This document shows, piece by piece, positions 8,694-17,018 of a DNA stretch of 64,000 bases (position 1 is the stretch's first letter; each line of letters starts with the position of its first letter). The notes beneath the pieces were generated by a model, which did no database searches, was not told the origin of the DNA, and saw only the letters and a list, made by a program, of their open reading frames with translations. This stretch comes from an uncultured Mediterraneibacter sp. (GTDB lineage: Bacteria; Bacillota; Clostridia; Lachnospirales; Lachnospiraceae), in NCBI GenBank assembly GCA_944376685.1, contig CALWDN010000002.1:1-64000 (forward strand), given 5' to 3'. The translations under genes and the position numbers were made by a program.

Positions 8694-9509
8694 ATGGACA
8701 GAATCAGAATTGAAGATCTGGAAATATTTGCCTATCACGGCGTATTTCCGGAGGAGAATACACTGGGGCAGAAGTTTGTGATCTCTGCCGACCTTTATAC
8801 GGATACGAGAAAAGCCGGGCTTAAAGACGACCTGGCAGAATCCATCCATTACGGGGAAGTGTGCGCGTTTATGGAACTGTATCTGAAGAAGCACACCTAC
8901 AAACTGCTGGAGAGCGCGGCGGAGCATCTGGCGGAAGAACTGCTTCTCAAATACGAGAACCTTAAGAAAATCCGTCTGGAGATCAAGAAACCCTGGGCGC
9001 CGATCCGTCTGCCGCTCAAAACGGTGAGCGTGGAGATCCTGCGCGGAAAACATACGGCATACATCGCCCTGGGCTCCAACATGGGCGGGAAAGAGAACTA
9101 TATCCGGGATGCAGTGAATAAGCTTGGGCAGATCCGCGGATGTACGGTGAAAGCGGTCTCGGATCTGATCGGGACGCCGCCCTACGGGGTGACGGACCAG
9201 GATGATTTCCTGAACGGCTGCCTGGAGCTGGAGACGCTCCTCACACCCCGGGAGCTGCTCCGGGAGCTGAACCGGATCGAGGCGGAAGCGGGCCGGGAGC
9301 GGACCATGCACTGGGGACCCCGGACGCTGGATCTGGATATCATTTTCTATGACGATGAAGTGATCCGGGAAAAAGACCTGTGCATCCCCCATGTGGATAT
9401 GCATAACCGGCGGTTCGTGCTGGAGCCGCTTTCACAGATCGCGCCATATATGCGACACCCGGTATACGGAAAAACAGTGGTGGAAATGTATGAATCTGTA
9501 AAAGAATAA
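8694..9509 (+). CDS. folBK: Bifunctional dihydroneopterin aldolase / HPPK
   Basis: 271 residues in two fused domains. Residues 1-115 are FolB-like (IEDLEIFAYHGVFPEENTLGQ, SIHYGEVC, then LLESAAEHLAEELL). Residues 120-271 are FolK-like (YIALGSNMGGKENYI, then GPRTLDLDIIFYDD). Together they make hydroxymethyl-dihydropterin and pyrophosphorylate it just before FolP acts. The ATG at 8694 follows GGAGAGAGAA at ideal spacing; another in-frame ATG at 8679 overlaps the folP stop. It is the last gene of the operon, and a terminator follows. Confidence 0.95.
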   Translation: MDRIRIEDLEIFAYHGVFPEENTLGQKFVISADLYTDTRKAGLKDDLAESIHYGEVCAFMELYLKKHTYKLLESAAEHLAEELLLKYENLKKIRLEIKKPWAPIRLPLKTVSVEILRGKHTAYIALGSNMGGKENYIRDAVNKLGQIRGCTVKAVSDLIGTPPYGVTDQDDFLNGCLELETLLTPRELLRELNRIEAEAGRERTMHWGPRTLDLDIIFYDDEVIREKDLCIPHVDMHNRRFVLEPLSQIAPYMRHPVYGKTVVEMYESVKE

Positions 9510-9528
9510 ACAGAAATAAGATAAAAAG

Positions 9529-9557
9529 AACCGGAGCCGACGATGAGGCTCCGGTTT
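9529..9557 (+). terminator. Terminator of the folate operon
   Basis: AACCGGAGCC (9529-9538) and GGCTCCGGTT (9547-9556) form a perfect 10-bp stem with an 8-base loop. Only a short, interrupted T-run follows. Confidence 0.7.
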
Positions 9558-9579
9558 GCTGTTTTAAATGCAGCAGATA

Positions 9580-9963
9580 TTAGTTGCCGCCTTTTTTGAC
9601 ATTCAGTGCAAATACGAAGTAGAGCACCGGGATCACGCATCCGAGCAGGCTCTGTACGCTGAAGTCCATGAACAGTGAGATCACGGAAAGTACAAGCGCG
9701 ATCGCACCAACGACTACGGCCGGCGTCGCTTTTGAAGCATCTTTTACGGCACGCAGTCCAAAGATGCCGCAGAGGATGTCAAAGACACCGCCCAGGATCA
9801 CGAAGACTACGGTCAGTCCGATGAGCCCTGCGACAACGCCGGCTGACGCGCCGCCTGCAGCGCCTCCCGCAGCGAAAAGCCCGCTCGCAAGAAGCCCGAG
9901 AAGAAGCGTGAGCGCACCGAAAATGATCTGAAGAATAGAAACGACTTTCAGTCCTGTTTTCAT
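9580..9963 (-). CDS. Small four-helix membrane protein of unknown function
   Basis: 127 residues with four hydrophobic segments: about 5-32 (including an AAGGAAGGASAG Ala/Gly run), 40-68, 80-98 and 104-120. It ends in a basic tail (NVKKGGN). The start has a very strong site (AAAGGAGGGTTACAA then ATG). It resembles the small DUF4064-like or TM2-like membrane proteins common in clostridia, but I do not recognise a specific family. It is monocistronic and convergent with the folate operon. Confidence 0.75.
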   Translation of the reverse strand: MKTGLKVVSILQIIFGALTLLLGLLASGLFAAGGAAGGASAGVVAGLIGLTVVFVILGGVFDILCGIFGLRAVKDASKATPAVVVGAIALVLSVISLFMDFSVQSLLGCVIPVLYFVFALNVKKGGN

Positions 9964-10056
9964 TTGTAACCCTCCTTTAGAAAACTGTCTGTTTTATAAA
10001 ACCGATTTATTTTATCATTTTTGCTGATAAAAGACAAGATTATTGCGAAAAATCAT

Positions 10057-10085
10057 TTGGATATGTCCCATGCATCTGATAAAAT
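10057..10085 (+). promoter_or_regulatory. Promoter of the sensory hydrogenase operon
   Basis: TTGGAT (10057-10062), 17 bp, TAAAAT (10080-10085). It lies about 30 bases before a strong ribosome-binding site (AAAAGGAGG) and the ATG at 10116. Confidence 0.6.
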
Positions 10086-10115
10086 ATTTCTAACAGAGAA
10101 AAGGAGGATGCCGGG

Positions 10116-11825
10116 ATGCAGGTTATTGATTTTAAAGACGCCAAATGCCGCCATTGTTATAAATGTGTCCGCCACTGTGCGGTGAAAGCCATCTGTGTCC
10201 GGGACGAGCAGGCCCGGATCATGGTGGACCACTGCATCAACTGCGGGCGGTGCCTGGAGGTCTGTCCCCAGAATGCGAAGACCTTTGCCAGCGATATGGA
10301 GCGGGTAAAAGGGTATCTGAGACAGGGATGCCGGACGGTTATCTCCATCGCCCCGTCCTATGCGGGGGTGCTGGATTACGACCGGCCGGGTCAGGTCGTG
10401 GACGCGCTTTGGCGGCTCGGGTTCAGCGAGGTCCGGGAGACGGCGGAGGGCGCGGCCCTGGTGACGGACGAGTACAAGAAGCTGATCCGGGAAGGGCGGA
10501 TGCCCAATATCATCACCACGTGCTGTCCCAGCGTGAACGATCTCATCGAGAAATATTATCCGGAGTGCGCGCCTCTGATGGCGCCGGTCGTATCGCCCAT
10601 GATCGCCCACGGACGCTACATAAAGAAGCTGTACGGGCCGGATGTAAAGGTTGTGTTCCTGGGCCCCTGCATCGCCAAGAAGCAGGAAGCCGTCGGAGAC
10701 GACCGGGTGCGGGGTGCGGTGGATGCGATCCTGACCTTTGAGGAACTGGCGCTCTGGCTGAAAGAAGAGGGGATCGATCTCCATGAATGCGGTGATATGC
10801 CCATGGGCAATCCGGATCCGGAGATCAACCGTCTCTATCCGGTGAGCGGCGGCGTGATCCGGTCCGTGATCACGGAAGAAGAGGCGGACGGCTATCACAA
10901 GGTGTTCGTGGACGGGCTGGAGAACTGTATGGAGATGCTGGACTGCCTGAGAAAAGGCGAACTGGACCACTGCTTCATTGAGGCCAATGTGTGCGAGGGC
11001 GGATGTGCGAAAGGGCCGGCTTCCGCACACTGGAACACATCCTACGTGAAGACGAAGGTGAAGATCGAAAATGCGGTATCCTACAAGAAAGCGCGGGATC
11101 TGCCGGAAATGACGCAGGAAGAAATGTACAAGGCATTCGGGAACCGGAGCATCGAAGACCGGCAGCCCACGGAGGCGCAGATCACTGCGATCCTCCGGTC
11201 CGTCGGGAAATATACCGAAGAAGATGAACTCAACTGCGGGGCCTGCGGATATCCGACCTGCAGGGACAAGGCGGTCGCCGTGTTCCAGGGGAAGGCGGAA
11301 GTCTCCATGTGCATGCCCTATGCCCTGGCCCAGGCGGAGTCCATGTCCAATGTGGTCATGGATGTGACGCCCAACATGATCTTTGTGGTGGATCATGATA
11401 TGAAGATCCTGGACTGCAACCGGAAGGGGCAGGAGCTGCTCGGCGTGGGCCGGCAGGATGCAGTGGGCCGGTACCTGTTCGAGTTTATCGAGACGGGAGA
11501 CATTGAAGAAGCGCTCCTGTCGCAGGAACCGGTGCTGCATAAGAAGACCGAACTGAACAGTGGCAGGATCAAAGCCGAAGAGACAGTTGTCTGCATCGAG
11601 AACCGGGATGCCGCCCTCGTGATGTTCCGGGATATCACGAGGGAAGAGCAGGTGAGGGAGCAGCACTACAATCTGAAGATCGAGACGGTGGAGATGGCCC
11701 AGAAAGTCATCGAGAAGCAGATGATGGTGGCGCAGGAGATCGCAGGACTTCTGGGCGAGACGACGGCTGAGACGAAGGTGACGCTGACGAAACTGAGAGA
11801 TTCCATCCTGAACGAGGAGGAATGA
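10116..11825 (+). CDS. hydS: Putative H2-sensing [FeFe] hydrogenase, group C type, with PAS domain
   Basis: 569 residues. Domains in order: two [4Fe-4S] ferredoxin motifs (Cys11, 14, 17, 21 and Cys40, 43, 46, 50); an H-cluster domain (about 75-330) with variant loops TTCCPSVNDL, GPCIAKKQE and EANVCEGGCAKGP; an extra Fe-S motif NCGACGYPTC near 373; a PAS domain (about 415-510, VVMDVTPNMIFVVDHDMKILDCN); and a C-terminal coiled helix. All four H-cluster cysteines appear present, but the loops differ from catalytic group A. It overlaps the SpoIIE-type phosphatase gene by four bases. Hydrogenase-PAS proteins paired with a phosphatase are the pattern of proposed H2 sensors, so signalling rather than bulk H2 turnover is inferred. 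Confidence 0.88.
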   Translation: MQVIDFKDAKCRHCYKCVRHCAVKAICVRDEQARIMVDHCINCGRCLEVCPQNAKTFASDMERVKGYLRQGCRTVISIAPSYAGVLDYDRPGQVVDALWRLGFSEVRETAEGAALVTDEYKKLIREGRMPNIITTCCPSVNDLIEKYYPECAPLMAPVVSPMIAHGRYIKKLYGPDVKVVFLGPCIAKKQEAVGDDRVRGAVDAILTFEELALWLKEEGIDLHECGDMPMGNPDPEINRLYPVSGGVIRSVITEEEADGYHKVFVDGLENCMEMLDCLRKGELDHCFIEANVCEGGCAKGPASAHWNTSYVKTKVKIENAVSYKKARDLPEMTQEEMYKAFGNRSIEDRQPTEAQITAILRSVGKYTEEDELNCGACGYPTCRDKAVAVFQGKAEVSMCMPYALAQAESMSNVVMDVTPNMIFVVDHDMKILDCNRKGQELLGVGRQDAVGRYLFEFIETGDIEEALLSQEPVLHKKTELNSGRIKAEETVVCIENRDAALVMFRDITREEQVREQHYNLKIETVEMAQKVIEKQMMVAQEIAGLLGETTAETKVTLTKLRDSILNEEE

Positions 11826-13003
11826 GTATGAGTGTGAGTATTGATGCGGCATGGAAAAGCCTGAATAAGCATCAGGAGGAACTGTGCGGGGATAAAGTGG
11901 AGATCTTAAAGACGGAGGAGTCGGACATCCTGATCCTGGCGGACGGCATGGGAAGCGGCGTCAAGGCGAATATCCTGGCCACACTCACCTCCCGGATCCT
12001 GGGGACCATGCTCCGGGAAGGGGCGCAGATCGAATCCTGCGTGGAGACCATCGCCCGGACGCTCCCGGTGTGCAGCGTCCGGAAAGTGGCCTACGCCACA
12101 TTTTCCATCCTTCAGATCTATCACGACGGCCGGGCATACCTGGCGGAATTTGACAATCCTTCCTGCATCTTCATCCGGAACGGGCGGATCGTTGATTATC
12201 CCTATGAGGTCCGGGAGATCGGGGGCAAGAAAATACATGAATACAATTTCACCGTGCAGAAGAACGACTGCTTCATCCTCATGAGCGACGGCGTTGTCTA
12301 CGCAGGCGCCGGATCCATCCTGGACCTGAACGGATGGACCTGGGAGGCGGTGGCGGACTATGCCTTGAAATGTACGAAGCAGAGCATGTCGGCCTCCCGG
12401 CTGGCTGTCATGCTCAGCCAGGCCTGTGAGGAACTGTATGAGGAGAAGCCGGGGGATGACACGACGGTGGCCGTGGCCCGGGTGATCGAGCGAAAGATCG
12501 TCAATATCTTCACCGGACCGCCGAAGTCGAAAGAGGATGACGGCAGACTGATGCACGACTTCATGCATGCGGAAGGGAAGAAGGTGGTCGCCGGCGGGAC
12601 CAGCGCCAACATCGCGGCCCGCATTCTGGGGGAGGAGATCGTGACCCGGATCGACAGCCGCAATCCGGATGTGCCGCCCACGGCGGAGATCGAAGGGATC
12701 GATCTGGTGACCGAGGGCGTCCTGACCCTGGGCGGCTGCCTGAAGCTTCTGAAGAAGTACGTGAACGATGAGTTCGACGCAGAGTTCTTTGATGAACTGG
12801 ATGCGGACAACGGCGCGTCCCGGCTGGCAAAACTTCTGATCGAAGAGTGCACGGAACTGAATCTTTTCGTCGGTACGGCGGTCAATGCGGCCCACCAGGA
12901 AACCGAGCTGAACTTCGACCTGAGCATGCGCCAGAATCTGGTGGACCAGCTGATCCGTACGGCAGAGGCCATGGGGAAGACCGTAAAAGCCGTTTATTAC
13001 TGA
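11822..13003 (+). CDS. SpoIIE-family (PP2C-type) protein phosphatase
   Basis: 393 residues. A PP2C/SpoIIE fold spans about 1-220, with metal-binding aspartates in ILADGMGSG (near 37), FILMSDGVVYAG (near 152) and PGDDTTVAVARV (near 207). The 170-residue C-terminal domain (from about 225) is conserved-looking but unfamiliar. The gene overlaps hydS by four bases, so the two are made together. The likely role is to dephosphorylate a target protein (for example an anti-sigma antagonist) in response to the hydrogenase sensor; the target is not visible here. No kinase gene is adjacent. Confidence 0.88.
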   Translation: MSMSVSIDAAWKSLNKHQEELCGDKVEILKTEESDILILADGMGSGVKANILATLTSRILGTMLREGAQIESCVETIARTLPVCSVRKVAYATFSILQIYHDGRAYLAEFDNPSCIFIRNGRIVDYPYEVREIGGKKIHEYNFTVQKNDCFILMSDGVVYAGAGSILDLNGWTWEAVADYALKCTKQSMSASRLAVMLSQACEELYEEKPGDDTTVAVARVIERKIVNIFTGPPKSKEDDGRLMHDFMHAEGKKVVAGGTSANIAARILGEEIVTRIDSRNPDVPPTAEIEGIDLVTEGVLTLGGCLKLLKKYVNDEFDAEFFDELDADNGASRLAKLLIEECTELNLFVGTAVNAAHQETELNFDLSMRQNLVDQLIRTAEAMGKTVKAVYY

Positions 13004-13040
13004 ATCGGTTATCGATTGAACCGGTTATCGATCGGACTGC

Positions 13041-13874
13041 CTATTGAAGTTCGGTCAGCGGCCGGAAATCATAGCCCATCTCTTCCCACCGGGTCAGCAG
13101 TTCATCCAGCACTGCGGCGTTGGTGGAGGAGGTGTTGTGCAGCAGGACGATGGCGCCGGGGTGGATCCGTCTCGTCAGGATATCAAGGGCGTCCTCCCGG
13201 GCGGGCTGGGCATCCTGGTTCCAGTCCTCGTAGGCCAGGCTCCAGAAAATGGTCTTGTAGCCAAGATCCTTCGTCTCCTGCAGGCTGTCGCCGCTGTAGC
13301 GGCCCTGGGGCGGGCGGAGATATTTTTGCATATTCCGGCCGGTCGCCTCACGGTAGGCGTCTTCTACATCCGTCAGTTCTTTTTCGAGAGATCCCATGTC
13401 CAGCTGAGTCAGATCCGGATGATGCCAGGTATGGTTCCCGACGATGTGTCCCTCGTCAGCCATCCGCCTGACCAGTTCCGGTTCAGATTCAATATAAGTC
13501 CCGACGACGAAAAACGCGGCCGGCGCGCCGTGTTTTTTTAATGCGTCAAGGATCGGCTCTGTATTGCCGTTCTCATAGCCGCAGTCAAAAGTAAGGTAGA
13601 GGACTTTTTCTTCAGTGTCCTGCGCGTAAAACGCATCGTATGCGGCCAGTTCCTCCATCGTTGAATTGCCGTCCGGGCGCTCCCCGTCCTCATGGAACTT
13701 CAGCCCCCAGCCGGTCCCGGCGGAGACGGAGGCAGAAGCGGCGGACGGTGCGGCTTCCTTTTCTGTAAAATGTTCTTTCAGGAAGGCGGCGCCGGTCCCA
13801 AGCGCCCAGGCCAGGGCCAGGAGGAGCAGGCGGCCGGCGGGGCGGCAGAGTTTCTTCAGATCAGATCGTTTCAT
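13041..13874 (-). CDS. Polysaccharide deacetylase, PdaA-like
   Basis: 277 residues from the ATG at 13874, chosen because a signal anchor follows at once (KKLCRPAGRLLLLALAWALGTGAAF). A 27-residue upstream extension in frame looks spurious. The NodB domain shows TFDCGYENG (motif 1), HIVGNHTWHHPDLT (motif 2, H-x3-H metal ligands), RPPQGRY (motif 3) and the late HPGAIVLLHN. The TFDxGYENG form and overall length match PdaA, which removes acetyl groups from muramic acid for spore-cortex lactam formation. That role is inferred. It is convergent with the hydS-phosphatase operon. Confidence 0.9.
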   Translation of the reverse strand: MKRSDLKKLCRPAGRLLLLALAWALGTGAAFLKEHFTEKEAAPSAASASVSAGTGWGLKFHEDGERPDGNSTMEELAAYDAFYAQDTEEKVLYLTFDCGYENGNTEPILDALKKHGAPAAFFVVGTYIESEPELVRRMADEGHIVGNHTWHHPDLTQLDMGSLEKELTDVEDAYREATGRNMQKYLRPPQGRYSGDSLQETKDLGYKTIFWSLAYEDWNQDAQPAREDALDILTRRIHPGAIVLLHNTSSTNAAVLDELLTRWEEMGYDFRPLTELQ

Positions 13875-13944
13875 AGATACTTTCCCGTACAGATTGTCAT
13901 AAAAATATATGTGCCAGTCAGGCGCAAAATTACTGCCTGCATCG

Positions 13945-13973
13945 TTGAAATACACAGAAAATTCTGGTATTAT
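13945..13973 (+). promoter_or_regulatory. Promoter of the microcompartment shell genes
   Basis: TTGAAA (13945-13950), 17 bp, TATTAT (13968-13973). A small hairpin GGCGGT/ACCGCC (13993-13998/14007-14012) lies in the leader, then TTAGGAGG before the ATG at 14040. Confidence 0.65.
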
Positions 13974-14039
13974 GGATAAAAGTGAGTGAATGGGCGGTCT
14001 GTAAAAACCGCCGGGGCGAAAAGAGCTTAGGAGGAAGTT

Positions 14040-14339
14040 ATGGCACAGGATTATACAGGAATGGCGATCGGGGTATTTGAACTGGAAAGCGAGTGCATCT
14101 GTTTTGTGGCGCTGGACGCGGCGGCGAAAGCGGCGGATGTGAAGATCCAGGGGGTTGAGAGGAACCGTCTGAAATCAGGCGCCTGCGTAAAGATGCGGGG
14201 AAGCGTTTCCGATGTGAAGGCGGCCATGGAGGCTGCACTCGACGCGGCAAAGGGACGCTCAAAAGTTGTTTCCCATACGATCATCGCCGCGCCGTCAGAG
14301 GATGCGGAGACAGCGATCGCGATGACGATCTCGAAATAA
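14040..14339 (+). CDS. Bacterial microcompartment (BMC) shell-domain protein
   Basis: 99 residues forming one BMC domain: GMAIGVFELESECICFVALDAAAKAADVKI, then SGACVKMRGSVSDVKAAMEAALDAA and a C-terminal VVSHTIIAAPSEDAETAI. Such proteins tile protein shells as hexamers around enzyme cores. The EutM/PduA Lys-Gly pattern is not obvious, so it is a divergent member. It is followed 44 bp later by a second BMC gene, and no signature enzyme (aldehyde dehydrogenase, diol dehydratase, glycyl radical enzyme) or vertex protein gene is in the window. Confidence 0.87.
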   Translation: MAQDYTGMAIGVFELESECICFVALDAAAKAADVKIQGVERNRLKSGACVKMRGSVSDVKAAMEAALDAAKGRSKVVSHTIIAAPSEDAETAIAMTISK

Positions 14340-14383
14340 CAGGAAACGATCAGACAGACGCAGGAAAGGACAGGTAAAAAGAT

Positions 14384-14671
14384 ATGACATATGGAGCTTA
14401 TGGACTTGTGGAAGTCGTAGGAGAGGCGAATGCCATTCTGGTGACAGACCGTATGCTTAAAACTTCTGAAGTAGAATATGTGACACAGGATACGAAGTGC
14501 GGCGGACATGCCCTCGTATTCGTCGGCGGTGACGTGGCGGCGGTAAAAGCCGCGGTAGACAGTGTGAAGGAAGATCCGCCGTGCGAAGTGGTCGAGACGG
14601 CTGTGATCTCCAATCCGTCACAGGAGATGAACGAGATCGTGGAGATGTTCATCAGCCGCAGAAAAAAATAA
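14384..14671 (+). CDS. BMC shell-domain protein, second copy
   Basis: 95 residues with one BMC domain: YGAYGLVEVVGEANAILVTDRMLKTSEVEYV, then GGHALVFVGGDVAAVKAAVDSVKED and CEVVETAVISNPSQEMNEIV. It is only distantly similar to the upstream BMC protein, so this is not a recent duplication. AGGAAAGGACAGG precedes the ATG. The pair probably forms a bicistronic unit. The absence of partner enzymes means the function cannot be named. Confidence 0.85.
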   Translation: MTYGAYGLVEVVGEANAILVTDRMLKTSEVEYVTQDTKCGGHALVFVGGDVAAVKAAVDSVKEDPPCEVVETAVISNPSQEMNEIVEMFISRRKK

Positions 14672-14705
14672 GCAGAATGTAAAATACAGGACAGGACCTT
14701 GACAC

Positions 14706-14773
14706 ATCCCGCTGAAAGAATTATTCTACTCATAAGATACTAACTTTCGAGTAGAATAACCTGGAGGCGGGAT
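14706..14773 (+). promoter_or_regulatory. Inverted repeat enclosing the ribosome-binding site of the ATPase gene
   Basis: The outer arms ATCCCGC (14706-14712) and GCGGGAT (14767-14773) and the inner perfect arms TTATTCTACTC (14721-14731) and GAGTAGAATAA (14749-14759) are all inverted. The outer 3' arm ends right at the ATG and partly covers the GGAGG. This could be a translational-control hairpin or an operator. Confidence 0.55.
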
Positions 14774-16177
14774 ATGTTTTATTGTCGGGAAAATGAACTG
14801 AATAAATTAAATAAACGATACAAGGATGGAAAATTTGAATGTATCGTTATATATGGGAGGCGGAGGGTTGGAAAAACCGCACTGATCAATGAGTTCTGCA
14901 GGGGTAAGAAAAATATATTTTTCTCTGCACTGGATACGACTGCCTCAGAAAATCTGAAGACGCTGTCCAAAGCAATATATGAGAGTAAAAATCCTGATAC
15001 TGATGCGGCCTGTGCACCGGAGTTCCGTTCATATGACGATGCTTTTGCTGAGATCGGGCGTATGGCGAAAGATCAGAGGATGATATTTGTTATTGATGAG
15101 TATCCGTATCTTGCCAAGTCGGATCCCTCTGTTTCTTCCAGGCTGCAGCATCTGATCGACCGTCAATGGTCAGACGGAAGTCTTTTTCTCATCTTATGTG
15201 GCTCATCCATGAGTTTTATGGAATATCAGGTCCTGGGGTATGAGAGCCCGCTGTATGGCAGGAGAACAGCCCAGCTCAAAATTGAGCCGCTGACATATCT
15301 GGAAACCGCGGTTTTTCATCCGGATCTCAGCATGGAGGACAACGCGCTGATCTACGGGATCACAGGCGGAATACCGCATTATATCAATAAACTCGGTGTG
15401 CGGGATGATCTGGACGATGCGCTTCTTGAGAATCTGTTCGATCCGTCCGGTTATCTGTTCGAGGAGCCGGAAAATCTTCTGAAACAGGAGTTAAGAGAGC
15501 CGGGAGTGTATAATTCGATTATAACTGCTATCGCAGAGGGAGCCTCAAAGCTTAACGAGATTGCTACGAAAACCCGGATTGCCACAGGACCGTGCAGTAA
15601 ATATCTGAAAGTGCTGACGGAACTGGGAATTATCAGGAAAGACACGCCGGTTACTGAGAAACCTGGAAAAAGAACCATTTACATGATCAAAGACAATTTT
15701 TTCCGGTTCTGGTATCGGTTTGTGCCGCGAAATATTACAATGATTGGCAGCGGACGAATAAAACAGGTGTATGAAACTGCTGTAAAAAAACAGTTTTCAG
15801 ATTATATGGAACTTGTTTTTGAAGCGATGTGCCGGCAGTATCTGATCCGGTATGCACAAAATCTGCCGTTGACTCTTACAGATATCGGGCAGTGGTGGGG
15901 GACTGATGCAAAAAGGCGCAGACAGGTCCAGATTGATATTGTAGGCATAGCGGCTGAAAAAGACGAATACCTTATCGGTTCCTGTAAATATAAAAAAGAA
16001 CCAGTCGGTGTAGACGAACTGAATCTGCTGAAAGAATATGCAGAAGTTTTTGGGAAAGGCAGAAAGTATTATTTTTATATTTTTTCAAAAGGCGGATTTA
16101 CGTCCGGACTGAGAGAGCGGGAAAAGCGCGGCGAAGTAACTTTGCTTACTCTGGAAGATATATATGATGCTGAGTGA
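14774..16177 (+). CDS. Archaeal-type AAA ATPase with C-terminal DUF234/nuclease-like domain
   Basis: 467 residues. The P-loop GRRRVGKTALI is near residue 28 and Walker B MIFVIDEYPYLA near 108, then CGSSMSFME (sensor-like) and PLYGRRTAQLKIEPL. A winged-helix segment follows at about 255-310. The C-terminal domain has a PD-(D/E)XK-like pattern, QIDIVGIAAEKDEYLIGSCKYK (near 390-412). This family is widespread, scattered and of unclear role; links to mobile elements or defence have been suggested. The gene is AT-rich compared with neighbours and has its own inverted-repeat leader, consistent with acquisition by transfer. Confidence 0.88.
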   Translation: MFYCRENELNKLNKRYKDGKFECIVIYGRRRVGKTALINEFCRGKKNIFFSALDTTASENLKTLSKAIYESKNPDTDAACAPEFRSYDDAFAEIGRMAKDQRMIFVIDEYPYLAKSDPSVSSRLQHLIDRQWSDGSLFLILCGSSMSFMEYQVLGYESPLYGRRTAQLKIEPLTYLETAVFHPDLSMEDNALIYGITGGIPHYINKLGVRDDLDDALLENLFDPSGYLFEEPENLLKQELREPGVYNSIITAIAEGASKLNEIATKTRIATGPCSKYLKVLTELGIIRKDTPVTEKPGKRTIYMIKDNFFRFWYRFVPRNITMIGSGRIKQVYETAVKKQFSDYMELVFEAMCRQYLIRYAQNLPLTLTDIGQWWGTDAKRRRQVQIDIVGIAAEKDEYLIGSCKYKKEPVGVDELNLLKEYAEVFGKGRKYYFYIFSKGGFTSGLREREKRGEVTLLTLEDIYDAE

Positions 16178-16203
16178 GATTAACACAGGAAATGGAGACA
16201 AGT

Positions 16204-16995
16204 ATGAAGAAGTCAGTTTTATTTTTTGACATAGACGGCACCCTGCTAAGCGAGAAGACGGGGATGATCCCGGAGAGTGCGGTGCAGGCGCTTCACGAGG
16301 CGCAGCGTCGGGGCCATATGCTCTTTATCAATACCGGGCGGACGAAGTGCAGCGTGCCCGATGAGATCCGGAGATACCCCTTTGACGGATTCCTCTGCGG
16401 ATGCGGGACGGGCATCTACTGCCACGGTGAGGAACTGTTTACAAGTTCCCTGTCCCGGGAGCGGGGGCGCGAACTGATCGCCATGGCGGATGCCTGCGGG
16501 ATCGGCGCGGTCGCGGAAGGACAGGATGATATTTATTTCCCGGAGAAACCGGGCCGTTTTAAAGTGCTGGAGATGATGCGGGAGCATTTTAAAAGCCGCA
16601 GGATGGGGATAGAACATACTCTTGAGAGCGGATGTTTTGTCTACGACAAGCTGTTCGTGTTTGCGGACGGACAGAGCCGCATGCAGCGGTTCCTGGATTT
16701 TCTCGGTGAGGACATGGAGGCCATGGACCGGGGCGGCGGTGCGTGGGAGATCATCCAGAAAGGATATTCCAAGGCAACGGCCTGCCGGTTCATCCTGGAC
16801 CGGTTTGGATTTACGCTGGATGAGGCTTATGTGTTCGGGGACAGCAGCAACGACCTGGCGATGTTTGAATTTGCCGACCACGCGGTGGCCATGGGATATC
16901 ATGACCCGGTGCTGGATCCCCATGCCGAGTATGTGACCACGGAAGTGGAGCAGGACGGGATCGCCCGTGCGCTGGAGCATTACGGACTGATATGA
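16204..16995 (+). CDS. HAD-superfamily hydrolase, Cof-like
   Basis: 263 residues. Class IIB HAD phosphatase motifs are present: motif I FFDIDGTLLS (residues 7-16), motif II FINTGRT (near 52), the Lys region SKATACRF (near 198) and motif IV VFGDSSNDLAMFE (near 220). The substrate is probably a small phosphorylated metabolite such as a sugar phosphate or flavin. The ATG at 16204 is chosen because GGAAATGGAG precedes it and the HAD motif follows immediately. It is followed 23 bp later by the dehydrogenase gene. Confidence 0.92.
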   Translation: MKKSVLFFDIDGTLLSEKTGMIPESAVQALHEAQRRGHMLFINTGRTKCSVPDEIRRYPFDGFLCGCGTGIYCHGEELFTSSLSRERGRELIAMADACGIGAVAEGQDDIYFPEKPGRFKVLEMMREHFKSRRMGIEHTLESGCFVYDKLFVFADGQSRMQRFLDFLGEDMEAMDRGGGAWEIIQKGYSKATACRFILDRFGFTLDEAYVFGDSSNDLAMFEFADHAVAMGYHDPVLDPHAEYVTTEVEQDGIARALEHYGLI

Positions 16996-17018
16996 GACAG
17001 AAATGAGGTGGATGACTT

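Noticed and set aside
10053..11852. A 599-residue minus-strand reading frame opposite hydS
   Set aside because: It is His/Leu/Arg-rich antisense of a high-GC gene and has no domain; hydS on the plus strand is clearly the gene. The same applies to the long minus-strand frame at 52234-54270 opposite carB and the plus-strand frame at 54972-56270 opposite the CmpB-like gene.
13004..13040. A regulatory repeat: CGGTTATCGAT twice between the phosphatase and deacetylase stop codons
   Set aside because: It is only two copies of 11 bp in a 37-base convergent gap with no T-run; too little to call a terminator or operator.
13875..13955. A 27-residue N-terminal extension of the PdaA-like deacetylase
   Set aside because: The extension would bury the signal anchor; the ATG at 13874 gives a normal secretion signal directly at the N-terminus.
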